Origin: JANXLO01 sp043762265
GTDB lineage: Bacteria; Armatimonadota; Chthonomonadetes; Chthonomonadales; Chthonomonadaceae
DNA: 20,863 nucleotides
NCBI GenBank assembly: GCA_043762265.1
Contig: JAYUMV010000542.1
Coordinates: 1-20,863 of the forward strand
Direction of reading: 5' to 3'
Shown here piece after piece: positions 14,957 through 20,863 of the stretch; position 1 is the stretch's first letter, and every line of letters starts with the position of its first letter. The position numbers and the translations under genes are program-made. Under the pieces are notes generated by a model. That model was not told the origin of the DNA. It saw nothing but the letters and a program-made list of their open reading frames with translations, and did no database searches.

Positions 14957-15007
14957 GGGTGGCGGAGACAGAGGGCAAGGCGCTCTCTAGCCGAACTCAC
15001 CGCCCCT
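14957..15007 (+). promoter_or_regulatory. Structured 5' leader of the ACT/lysC mRNA
   Basis: In the leader, GGGTGGCGG (14957-14965) can pair with CCGCCCCT (15000-15007) with one bulged U. Inside this, AGAGGGC pairs with GCTCTCT around an AAGGC loop (about 14970-14988). The result is a closed two-stem structure ending 14 bases before the ATG. It is far shorter than the lysine riboswitch and matches no riboswitch class I know, so any regulatory role is inference. Confidence 0.4.
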
Positions 15008-15021
15008 GATCAAGGTCAGCC

Positions 15022-15561
15022 ATGTCCGTTCCAGCGTCGGAAAACCAGGCTCCCAACGTTTCGTTCGAGCGCGAACGCGGCGTCCATGCTATTCAGATCA
15101 CCCGAGATGTCGCCCATGCCGAGGTGGTTCTAGCGGACGATTCGCTTCGCTCCGCCCGCATCTTGCAGGTATTCCGCGTTCTGGCGAACAGCAATGTGCC
15201 GATTTTCCTGACGAAACTGCACCGCACCGCCATCACGTTCGCATTTGTGGGGGCGGATCTGCTTCGCGTGGAGAGTGCGCTGAAAACGGTCGGCCTGAAG
15301 ACTTCCGCACGGCGGGACCTCGCGCTGATCTCGGTGCAAGCGGCCTCGATGCGCGATCTGTCGGGGGTCATGGTCGCCATCGCCGATGCGCTCTATGCGG
15401 CGGGGGCGCGCCTTTTCGAGACCGGTGACTCGCACAACGCGGTCGTCTGCCTGATCGAGAGCGCCCACGTAGACAAAGCGGTGCAGCAGTTGAGTGCAGC
15501 CTTCCATCTGGAAGCGGATATGGTCGAGGAACATCCTATCGGCACGGAGGCAGCAGGATGA
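15022..15561 (+). CDS. ACT-domain protein, likely aspartokinase regulatory partner
   Basis: The 179-residue protein appears to hold two ACT-type folds. The first spans about 21-90, with GVHAIQITRDVAHAEVVL, then RILQVFRVLANSNVPIFL, then the FAF strand. The second spans about 98-165, with LALISVQAASMRDLSGVMVAIADALYAAGARLFETGDSHNAVVCLIE. This is the pattern of the C-terminal regulatory half of aspartokinases, without a kinase domain. It overlaps the start of lysC by four bases (ATGA), which implies coupled translation in similar amounts. It probably binds an amino-acid effector and acts on the kinase, much as Bacillus aspartokinase II has a separate beta subunit, although there beta arises from an internal start within one gene. 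The leader and promoter upstream belong to this gene. No strong ribosome site precedes its ATG. Confidence 0.75.
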   Translation: MSVPASENQAPNVSFERERGVHAIQITRDVAHAEVVLADDSLRSARILQVFRVLANSNVPIFLTKLHRTAITFAFVGADLLRVESALKTVGLKTSARRDLALISVQAASMRDLSGVMVAIADALYAAGARLFETGDSHNAVVCLIESAHVDKAVQQLSAAFHLEADMVEEHPIGTEAAG

Positions 15562-16931
15562 AGATCGTTGTCCAGAAGTTCGGCGGCACCTCCGTGGATC
15601 AGCCTAAAAGCCGGGCACTGGCCTGCGCCAAGGTCATCAAAGCGGTGGAGAGTGGCCTATCGCCCGTCGTGGTGGTCTCGGCCATCGGACGTTATGGCGC
15701 GCCCTATGCCACCGATACGCTCGTCGGTGAGTTGAAAAAGATCGATCCGCAGGTACCGCCCGAACCGCGCGAACTCGATATGATGATGGCCTGCGGGGAG
15801 ATCATCTCGACGGCGGTCTTCGCGCATACCCTGCAGACGCTTGGCTACAAAGCCATTGCGCTCTCCGGCGGGCAAGCAGGGATCATCACCGACACCGAAC
15901 ACGGCAACGCGCGCATTTTGGAGATTCGACCGCACTATCTCCATCGTCTGCTGGCGCAGGGCTATATTCCGGTCGTATGCGGTTTTCAAGGGACCACAGA
16001 CCCGAACGATGAGTACGAGCATGGCGCGATCACTACGCTTGGGCGCGGCGGCAGCGATACCACGGCCTCCGCATTGGGAGCGGCCCTCCTCGCCTCCGCC
16101 GTCGAGATCTACACTGATGTCGATGGGGTGAAGACCGCAGACCCGGATATGGTCGGCGCGGCGAAGACGCTGGATGTCTGCACCTACGAAGAGGTCGCGG
16201 AGATCGCGCATCAGGGCGCGAAGGTCGTGCATCCTCGCGCCGCCGAGATCGCGATGGACCACAATATTCCGCTCTGGGTGAAGTCCACGTTCTCCGATGC
16301 GCCGGGCACACGGATCACCAGCAGCAATGCGCCTGATGCGGTACGCCAGCGTATGACCGGCATCACGCACACCGGCAAACTGGTCTATATCCGCCTGGAG
16401 ATCGACAACGCCGAGCACAAGCCGCATGTCGAGCGGGAAGTCTATCGGATGATGGCTCGCGCCGGAGTCAATCTCTTCCTGGTGACGTTCAGTCCGAACG
16501 CGCTGTCATTCACGGTGCCGCGCACCCTCTATCCGATCGCACGCGATCTGCTGGACGGCATGGTGGTCCCGGTTCCGCTGGAGACTCCGGACAGCGAGGG
16601 CAGACAGTCGGCCTACTATATTTTCAAGTTCTCGGAAGGTCTCGATCTGGCCTACAGCGTGCAGCGGCCGCTGCTGGCCGCCGTAGAGCAGTATGTGCGG
16701 GTCGTCGATGTCCCCGCGACGGTGATTGAGAACTGTACGATGGTCTCCGTCATCGCCTCCGGGCATCGGCGGGTGCCGGGCATTATGGCGAAGATCTACG
16801 AGACGCTGCTGAACGCCCGGATCGTGGTGCATCAGATCGCCGATTCGGAAATGTCGGTCTCGTTTCTCCTGGCGGAGAGCGAAGCGCAGCGTGCCGTGCG
16901 CCTGCTGCACGAACAGTTGTTCGAGAAGTAG
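15558..16931 (+). CDS. lysC: Aspartate kinase
   Basis: Catalyses phosphorylation of aspartate, the first step toward lysine, methionine, threonine and diaminopimelate. The amino-acid kinase domain (about 1-260) shows VVQKFGGTSV at 3-12, VVVVSAIG, the ALSGGQAGIIT loop, TLGRGGSDTTASALGAAL, EIYTDVDGVKTADP and the AHQGAKVVHPRA segment. Two ACT domains follow (about 270-345 and 365-457), the last with MVSVIASGHRRVPGIMAKIYETLLNARIVVHQIADSEMSVSFLL. The 457 residues are somewhat longer than the roughly 400 of the DapG/LysC class because of a spacer of about 40 residues between the ACT units. The ATG sits inside the stop of the ACT gene. The 44 bases to atpZ lack an evident terminator, so some read-through into the atp genes is possible. 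Confidence 0.93.
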   Translation: MKIVVQKFGGTSVDQPKSRALACAKVIKAVESGLSPVVVVSAIGRYGAPYATDTLVGELKKIDPQVPPEPRELDMMMACGEIISTAVFAHTLQTLGYKAIALSGGQAGIITDTEHGNARILEIRPHYLHRLLAQGYIPVVCGFQGTTDPNDEYEHGAITTLGRGGSDTTASALGAALLASAVEIYTDVDGVKTADPDMVGAAKTLDVCTYEEVAEIAHQGAKVVHPRAAEIAMDHNIPLWVKSTFSDAPGTRITSSNAPDAVRQRMTGITHTGKLVYIRLEIDNAEHKPHVEREVYRMMARAGVNLFLVTFSPNALSFTVPRTLYPIARDLLDGMVVPVPLETPDSEGRQSAYYIFKFSEGLDLAYSVQRPLLAAVEQYVRVVDVPATVIENCTMVSVIASGHRRVPGIMAKIYETLLNARIVVHQIADSEMSVSFLLAESEAQRAVRLLHEQLFEK

Positions 16932-16975
16932 CGCATTCGCAACCCGGAGATGCGGGCAGCAGAAGGAGCCGTTCC

Positions 16976-17320
16976 ATGGCGGAAGACGACAGGAAAGAGC
17001 AGGACGACCTGCGAGTGCCGATCCTGAACATGCCTCCGGCATCGCATGTTCCGGAGCCGCCGAAAATGACGCAGCCGCTGCCGCCACATCCGGCAAAGCC
17101 ACGACCAGGCGCAATCGAGCCGGGTGGCTACAATAAACTGGCGCTGGCGACGACCGCCGCGAGTTCGTTCATTATGCCGATCCTCGTTCTCTCCGTCGGA
17201 GGCTGGTGGCTGGATCAAAAAATGCACCATGGGACCGCCTGGCTCGCCTTTACCGGAGTGTTGGTCGGTCTGGTGGTAGGCGTCAGCGCCCTGCTGAATG
17301 TGGTCAAACGGATGGAGTAG
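16976..17320 (+). CDS. atpZ: AtpZ/AtpI-family ATP synthase accessory protein
   Basis: Small membrane protein of the ATPase gene 1 family, found at the head of many F1Fo operons and implicated in Mg2+/Ca2+ transport and in assembly of the c ring together with AtpI. Of 114 residues, the first 50 or so are hydrophilic and proline-rich, longer than usual. Two membrane helices follow at about 55-75 and 86-107. The conserved loop GWWLDQKMH lies between them and a short basic tail ends the chain. AAGGAG lies about nine bases before the ATG. It lies after lysC and before the atpI-like gene, after which the Fo genes follow. Confidence 0.75.
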   Translation: MAEDDRKEQDDLRVPILNMPPASHVPEPPKMTQPLPPHPAKPRPGAIEPGGYNKLALATTAASSFIMPILVLSVGGWWLDQKMHHGTAWLAFTGVLVGLVVGVSALLNVVKRME

Positions 17321-17330
17321 CGCCGCGATG

Positions 17331-17380
17331 GACTGAAGTCCTTCGCTAGGGCTTGCAGCCGAAGGTCCGCCTGCGCGGAC
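17331..17380. repeat. Cluster of three small palindromes (dispersed repeat type)
   Basis: Just after atpZ come three stems in a row: GACT/AGTC (17331-17340), CCTTC/GAAGG enclosing GGCT/AGCC (17340-17365), and GTCCGC/GCGGAC (17365-17380). Sequences of this form recur in intergenic DNA of many environmental bacteria. The middle unit resembles the hairpin at 6347-6380 beside the IS element. It could end transcription from lysC-atpZ or merely be a repeat. Confidence 0.55.
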
Positions 17381-17584
17381 ACAGCGCGCGGCATAGTGAT
17401 GTTGCTGTTCCGTTCAAGAAGAGGGCGAGGCGTAAGAGGGAAATCCGAGCAGTAATGCTGTTTTCTCTTTCTGTAGCATTAATTTTGACGGATGTATCGA
17501 AAAGACGTTCTTCTGTGACACAATATGTACGTATGACCGCAAGTCGCAATGACGCGCAATCAGGCTGCGTGCCGCTTCTGTGTG

Positions 17585-17590
17585 AGGAGG
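17585..17590 (+). promoter_or_regulatory. Ribosome binding site that fixes the atpI start
   Basis: A perfect AGGAGG ends five bases before the GTG at 17596. The same frame is open much further upstream (to 17353), but that part crosses the palindromic repeat and has no ribosome site. The GTG is therefore the start. Confidence 0.75.
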
Positions 17591-17595
17591 ACCCT

Positions 17596-18231
17596 GTGAA
17601 CCGACCCCGCCTTAAACCTTATATCGAGGCTATCCGTGAGGTAGGTTCGCCAGCAGAAGCAATAAGGAGCCTGACCCGTTTCATGCAAGAAGATAAGACC
17701 GTTGTGCGTTCACTCAAGAGCGCGGCCTGGTTTGCCGCCGTGCTGGACCTACTGTTTTTTTGTTCCGGAAAGTCGATGTGGGGAGGGGGATTTCTGATCG
17801 GTGCGCTGATCTCCTTGTTCAGTCTGGGCAGTCTGATCGTGATTATTCCGATCCTGATTCGCCCGAATGCCTCTCCGCATGTCAAAGGCCTGTTGTCGAT
17901 GACACTGTTTCTCAAGCTGCCGATCTATGCGGTCGCGTTGAGCCTGTCCACTCCGCGCCATGGCATCGAGCCGATGGCAGTGGGGCTGGGGATCGCGCTC
18001 GTTCCGCTGGTGTTGACGTTCCGCACGGCCGCTGCCCTCCTGATCGAAGAGGCGCGTGCGCAGCGCAAAGCCGTCGCACCGAAGCCGCAGGCCGTCGTTA
18101 TTCCGAAGATCGTGGTGCCGTCGCTGCCGGAGGTCGAACCGCAGCCCGCCCTCCAGCGTTCGCAGGAGCCGGTGCTGCGCCCTCAGATGCGCCGCCCACA
18201 GGCTGTTCATCCCGTTCGAGAAGGGGCTTAG
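17596..18231 (+). CDS. atpI: AtpI-like membrane protein with Pro-rich tail
   Basis: The 211-residue product starts at a GTG. A soluble N-terminus of about 40 residues has alternating charges. Four membrane segments follow near 42-57, 64-88, 98-118 and 125-149. Then comes a tail of about 60 residues rich in Pro, Ala, Val and Arg. The segment LKLPIYAVALSL...GIEPMAVGLGIALVPLVL resembles the last two helices of ATP synthase protein I, which helps insert and assemble the c ring. The position, three bases before atpB and next to atpZ, is exactly that of atpI. The long tail and the N-terminal extension are not typical of AtpI (about 120-130 residues). The assignment rests on position, topology and moderate sequence likeness. 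No convincing promoter was found in the 275-base gap before it. Confidence 0.6.
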   Translation: MNRPRLKPYIEAIREVGSPAEAIRSLTRFMQEDKTVVRSLKSAAWFAAVLDLLFFCSGKSMWGGGFLIGALISLFSLGSLIVIIPILIRPNASPHVKGLLSMTLFLKLPIYAVALSLSTPRHGIEPMAVGLGIALVPLVLTFRTAAALLIEEARAQRKAVAPKPQAVVIPKIVVPSLPEVEPQPALQRSQEPVLRPQMRRPQAVHPVREGA

Positions 18232-18234
18232 TTT

Positions 18235-19086
18235 ATGCCGCAGACACCGCAAGATTTTAAGGTCCATCCCGACTCGCGTCCCGGTCATCCCATTCTGATC
18301 GCCCGAGGCGGACAGGAGTCGGGGCAGCCTGCCGGAGAAACTCATACTACCGAAAAGGGTGGGAAAGAGGAAGATGCCGGTAAAATTCCCGACGCTCCGC
18401 TGCTGTTCGGTAACTCAGTGGTGGTCGCAGTCCTTCTGGTGGTTTTCGCTCTCGTCGCCCGCAATAAGAAAGAGGCGGTGCCGAGAGGATTGCAGAACTT
18501 CGCCGAACAGGTCGTTGAGTCGCTCAACTACTTTACGGTCGGCATCATCGGGCCGGGCGGAGAGCGGTATACGCCGCTCGTCGGCACGGTGTTCCTGTAC
18601 ATTCTGCTCTCCAACCTGATCGGCATCATCCCCGGTTTTCACTCACCGACGGCGAACATCTCTCTTACGCTCGCACTCGGAGTGATCGTTTTCCTCTACG
18701 TGCAGTACGAGGGAATCCGCAGTAACGGTCCGGTCAACTACATCAAGCACTTCATGGGTCCGATGCCCATTATGGCGCCCCTGATGTTTCCCGTCGAGTT
18801 GATTTCGGAAATCGTCAAACCGTTTACGCTGGCGGTTCGACTTTTCGGTAATATCTTCGGCGAGGACGTGATCCTGATGGTGTTGGCGGGGTTGGGGGTG
18901 GAGCTGCTCCACATTCCTGGCCTGCCCCTGCACTTTCCGGTGCTGTTCCTCTCCGCGATCACAGCAGTCGTACAGGCGATGGTCTTCTCCATGCTCACCT
19001 GTATCTATCTTTCTCTCGTGACCCATCATTCCCATGAGGGGACCAACGGAGAAGAAGGGGCTATCGACGCGGCCCACGCTCACTAG
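18235..19086 (+). CDS. atpB: F1Fo ATP synthase subunit a
   Basis: Membrane stator subunit that forms the two ion half-channels facing the c ring. The 283 residues include a hydrophilic N-terminal extension of about 50 residues and then five or six membrane segments. The essential arginine is Arg202 in EIVKPFTLAVRLFGNIFGED. The C-terminal helix shows AVVQAMVFSMLTCIYLS with the conserved glutamine at 247. A final His-rich tail (HHSHEG...AHAH) is unusual. A GAAGGGG site before the ATG and the 3-base gap to the atpI-like gene indicate tight coupling. The family spans 240-280 residues, so this is full length. Confidence 0.95.
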   Translation: MPQTPQDFKVHPDSRPGHPILIARGGQESGQPAGETHTTEKGGKEEDAGKIPDAPLLFGNSVVVAVLLVVFALVARNKKEAVPRGLQNFAEQVVESLNYFTVGIIGPGGERYTPLVGTVFLYILLSNLIGIIPGFHSPTANISLTLALGVIVFLYVQYEGIRSNGPVNYIKHFMGPMPIMAPLMFPVELISEIVKPFTLAVRLFGNIFGEDVILMVLAGLGVELLHIPGLPLHFPVLFLSAITAVVQAMVFSMLTCIYLSLVTHHSHEGTNGEEGAIDAAHAH

Positions 19087-19114
19087 ATTTGACGGGTCCT
19101 CAACCGACTCGTCT

Positions 19115-19138
19115 GGGAGGCACGACAGACGTCCTCCC
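19115..19138 (+). other. Hairpin between atpB and atpE
   Basis: GGGAGG and CCTCCC (19115-19120 and 19133-19138) pair. With one bulged base, ACG/CGT extends the stem inward. It lies 28 bases after atpB and 100 bases before atpE, without a T-tract. It may be an RNA processing or stability element within the operon. Confidence 0.5.
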
Positions 19139-19238
19139 GCTCTGCGGACGCACAAAGCGGTAGTGTAGTCACTGCACCGCACACGCTCAATGTTTATCGC
19201 TTCTATGTCGAATACGACAAGAAAGGACACGTTTCATT

Positions 19239-19523
19239 ATGTTGTACTTTATGGCTCTCGCCCTCTCGCTCGGCCTTGGTGTTCCGATCGCCGTTCTTGG
19301 CGCTGGTCTTGGACAGGGACGAGCGGCCGCTGCCGCGATGGAGGGCATGGCCCGCCAACCGGAGCAGACCGGTCGCATCCAGACCGCGATGATCCTGGCC
19401 CTCGCCTTCATCGAATCGCTCGTCATCTTCTCCCTGCTGGTCTTCTTCCTGATGAACACCAAGCTGCCGGATACCAAGGTGATGGAAGCCGCTGTCACGA
19501 CCGCTGCCTCCCAGAACAAATAG
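19239..19523 (+). CDS. atpE: F1Fo ATP synthase subunit c
   Basis: Ring-forming proteolipid that carries the coupling ion. The 94 residues fold as two membrane helices (about 4-26 and 48-71) joined by the polar loop ARQPEQTGR (38-46), which contacts gamma and epsilon. The ion-binding carboxylate is Glu59 in AFIESLVIF. Gln26 in GLGQGRA and Ser60 next to Glu59 complete three of the ligands used by sodium-binding rings. Phe64 takes the place of the tyrosine and Leu61 that of the threonine. The C-terminal tail of about 20 residues after the second helix is long for this family. The ATG at 19239 has AAGGAC ten bases upstream; a second in-frame ATG at 19251 is possible. Hairpins lie on both sides of the gene. 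Confidence 0.95.
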   Translation: MLYFMALALSLGLGVPIAVLGAGLGQGRAAAAAMEGMARQPEQTGRIQTAMILALAFIESLVIFSLLVFFLMNTKLPDTKVMEAAVTTAASQNK

Positions 19524-19533
19524 GCTCCTTCAA

Positions 19534-19594
19534 TTCCATCGCCTTCGGAGGGGAAACCTGAACGAAGGCGATGGAAGGATTTCTTTCGATTTTT
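19534..19594 (+). terminator. Perfect 14-bp hairpin with T-rich tail between atpE and atpF
   Basis: TTCCATCGCCTTCG (19534-19547) and its exact complement (19563-19576) enclose a 15-base loop. A T-rich run (GGATTTCTTTCGATTTTT) follows to 19594. The stem starts ten bases after the atpE stop. This is the form of an intrinsic terminator inside the operon. A partial stop here would make more c-subunit message than message for the downstream subunits. Confidence 0.7.
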
Positions 19595-19642
19595 ACCGTG
19601 GGTCTGACTCACGCATCTCAACTCAAAGGATGAGTAGGTCCT

Positions 19643-20149
19643 ATGGCCGACATCGTCAAAAGTCTTGCTTTCAATGTAACCATCTTTTTCGCCCAGATCG
19701 TACTGTTTCTGGCCCTCTGGTTTGCGCTGGGGAATCTCTTCTTCAAGCCGATCCTGGGGCGTTTGAAGCAGCGCGATAAGGATATCGCCGATACGTACCA
19801 TACCGTGCAGGAGATGCAGCACGAGATGGAGACGCTTCGCGCCGACTATCTGGTCCGCATCGCCGCCGTCGAGGCCGAGGCGCGTGGGCACATTCAGACC
19901 GCTATCAAAGAGGCGCAGTCGGAGCGGGAGCGCATCCTGGCCGAAGCCCGCGTGCAGTCGGAACAGACGCTGCAGCAGGGTGTCTCCGATATGGAGCGGG
20001 AAAAAGTCGAGGCGCTGGTCAGTCTGCGCGAGAGCATGGTCGGTATGGCCCTGACCGCTCTGCAGAAGACGTTGGGCGCGGCAGCAGATGCGACCGCTTT
20101 GCGTGCCAGCATCGAATCCAGCATCGCGGCCGGTCCGGCGCGGAACTAA
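19643..20149 (+). CDS. atpF: F1Fo ATP synthase subunit b (first copy)
   Basis: Peripheral stalk subunit that ties the Fo membrane part to the F1 head. The 168 residues have one N-terminal membrane helix (about 10-32), the conserved FFKPILGRLKQRD junction (33-45), and then a long charged right-handed coiled-coil helix with alternating Glu, Arg and Ala to the end. AAGGA lies upstream of the ATG at slightly long spacing. It is followed after 13 bases by a second, divergent b-type gene, so the stalk is probably a b/b' heterodimer as in photosynthetic and some other bacteria. Confidence 0.9.
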   Translation: MADIVKSLAFNVTIFFAQIVLFLALWFALGNLFFKPILGRLKQRDKDIADTYHTVQEMQHEMETLRADYLVRIAAVEAEARGHIQTAIKEAQSERERILAEARVQSEQTLQQGVSDMEREKVEALVSLRESMVGMALTALQKTLGAAADATALRASIESSIAAGPARN

Positions 20150-20162
20150 AAGGGAGAGAGGC

Positions 20163-20726
20163 GTGTCCATCAACGAATATATTCCCTTTGCGATCGAGCA
20201 TCCCAATGCAGTTCTCGCCCTGCTGATCGGGTTGGGTCTGCTGCTGTTTGTCTTCTACAAGTTCAACATCATCTACCTCAGCTATCCTTTCTGGAAGGAA
20301 CTGCTGACGTCGCGAACGGCACGCATCGAGACCAACCATAATCAGGTACAGCAGGCGCTGGCGGAAGCGAAGCGTTTGCGCGACGACTATACGACCCGCC
20401 TGAAGGGCATCGAAGTGGAGCAGCGCGAGCGTATCGCGGCTGCAGTAAAAGAGGCGCAGACCTCACACACCGAGATCATTGCCGATGCCGAGCAGGCTGC
20501 CGCCGCCATTCGCCGCCGAACCGAGGAAGAGATCGGACGCGAACGTACCCGACAGCGCATTCAGCTTCGGCGTGAGATCGTTCAGACGACTTTCGACGCC
20601 GCCGAGAAGGCCGTGAAATCCAACAGCACCGACAGTGTGCAGCGCCAACTCATCGGCGATTTCGTCGCACGCGCCGCCAACGATGGGCGCGCCGCGACCG
20701 CCGCAACGTCCACCCCCACCGCCTAG
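20163..20726 (+). CDS. atpF: F1Fo ATP synthase subunit b (second, b'-type copy)
   Basis: Second peripheral stalk subunit, 187 residues from a GTG start at 20163 chosen because GGGAGAGAGG ends just before it. The open frame further upstream only overlaps the end of the first b gene. One membrane helix lies at about 17-37 (AVLALLIGLGLLLFVFYKF). A long coiled-coil region with many Glu, Arg and Gln follows, then an Ala/Thr-rich tail. It has little direct identity to the first copy apart from layout, as expected of a heterodimeric stalk. The next gene, atpH, begins 12 bases after the stop. Which copy is b and which b' cannot be settled here. Confidence 0.88.
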   Translation: MSINEYIPFAIEHPNAVLALLIGLGLLLFVFYKFNIIYLSYPFWKELLTSRTARIETNHNQVQQALAEAKRLRDDYTTRLKGIEVEQRERIAAAVKEAQTSHTEIIADAEQAAAAIRRRTEEEIGRERTRQRIQLRREIVQTTFDAAEKAVKSNSTDSVQRQLIGDFVARAANDGRAATAATSTPTA

Positions 20727-20738
20727 AGGAGCAATCGC

Positions 20739-20863
20739 GTGGCAGAATACGATCTTCGCGCCGCACGGCGGTACGCTACCGCCCTGTTTTCGACCGCGCA
20801 GAAGCAAAATACACTGGCGGCGATCGAGAGCGATCTCGCGCTCGTCCTCGACCTGATGGAGAA
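20739..20863 (+). CDS. atpH: F1Fo ATP synthase subunit delta, N-terminal part
   Basis: Only the first 41 codons lie in the window. The GTG start is preceded by AGAGGAG at good spacing. The opening (V/M)AEYDLRAARRYATALFSTAQKQ matches delta, whose N-terminal domain is a helix bundle beginning with the conserved RYATALF and which binds the top of F1. Position after the b genes is the usual one. The rest of the F1 genes presumably follow beyond the window. Confidence 0.88.
   Translation, partial: MAEYDLRAARRYATALFSTAQKQNTLAAIESDLALVLDLME

Larger units (their letters stand above)
14708..15021. other. Hairpin-rich spacer before the ACT/lysC operon
   Basis: This 314-base gap contains no gene. It holds three short hairpins (14731-14829), an AT-rich stretch, a sigma-70 promoter (14899-14928) and a structured leader (14957-15007), each listed separately. 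A 77-codon open frame passes through the hairpins, but it is low in complexity and starts inside the preceding gene. Confidence 0.7.

Noticed and set aside
14957..15007. Lysine or glycine riboswitch before lysC
   Set aside because: The element is only about 50 bases and lacks the conserved cores of both classes, so it is reported only as a structured leader.
17485..17526. Promoter for the atp operon built on TTGACG at 17485
   Set aside because: No -10 hexamer lies at 16-18 bases, so there is no supportable promoter.
17353..17595. Upstream extension of the atpI-like frame to an ATG at 17353
   Set aside because: It crosses a palindromic repeat and has no ribosome site, whereas AGGAGG fixes the GTG at 17596.

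Overview
The window looks like chromosomal DNA of a free-living, biosynthetically competent bacterium. It is GC-rich, coding is dense on both strands, and Shine-Dalgarno sites are clear. The pairing of an ACT-domain gene with aspartokinase, an F1Fo operon with two b-type subunits plus AtpZ- and AtpI-like genes, and many dispersed hairpin repeats would suit a phylum such as Armatimonadota or Chloroflexota. That placement is only an impression from protein style.

Layout, left to right. Positions 1-307 hold no gene I can defend. Next comes the leftward leucine pair leuC-leuD (374-2404), with a good promoter and a terminator. It is followed by a small leftward gene of unknown function (2666-2899) and a leftward hydantoinase/oxoprolinase A-type gene (3054 to about 5174). 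A tnpB-only IS200/IS605-type element (about 5206-6380) abuts the start of the hydantoinase gene and has probably replaced its original start and promoter. A second leftward cluster (6509-10487) runs from a zinc-ribbon membrane protein through aspartate aminotransferase and RNase III to MTA phosphorylase, ending at a strong terminator hairpin.

A divergent intergenic region (10488-10630) then switches to rightward genes: a DUF3142-like membrane-anchored protein and a large secreted TPR-like protein (10631-14707). After a hairpin-rich spacer and a near-consensus sigma-70 promoter come an ACT-domain protein and aspartokinase with overlapping ORFs (15022-16931). The window ends in the Fo part of the ATP synthase operon: atpZ, an atpI-like gene, atpB, atpE, two atpF genes and the start of atpH (16976-20863).

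Functionally, leuCD, the ACT/lysC pair and aspC serve amino-acid biosynthesis, mtnP serves methionine salvage, and the atp genes build the membrane sector of ATP synthase. The most unusual items are four. The TnpB appears to lack the whole RuvC-I segment yet keeps an open frame and an intact-looking right end. The hydantoinase N-terminus is interrupted by that element. Hairpins flank atpE, including a perfect 14-bp terminator-like stem just after it. The c subunit carries a Gln/Glu-Ser ligand set typical of sodium-binding rings. No clearly new multi-gene system such as a defence island or CRISPR array was seen.
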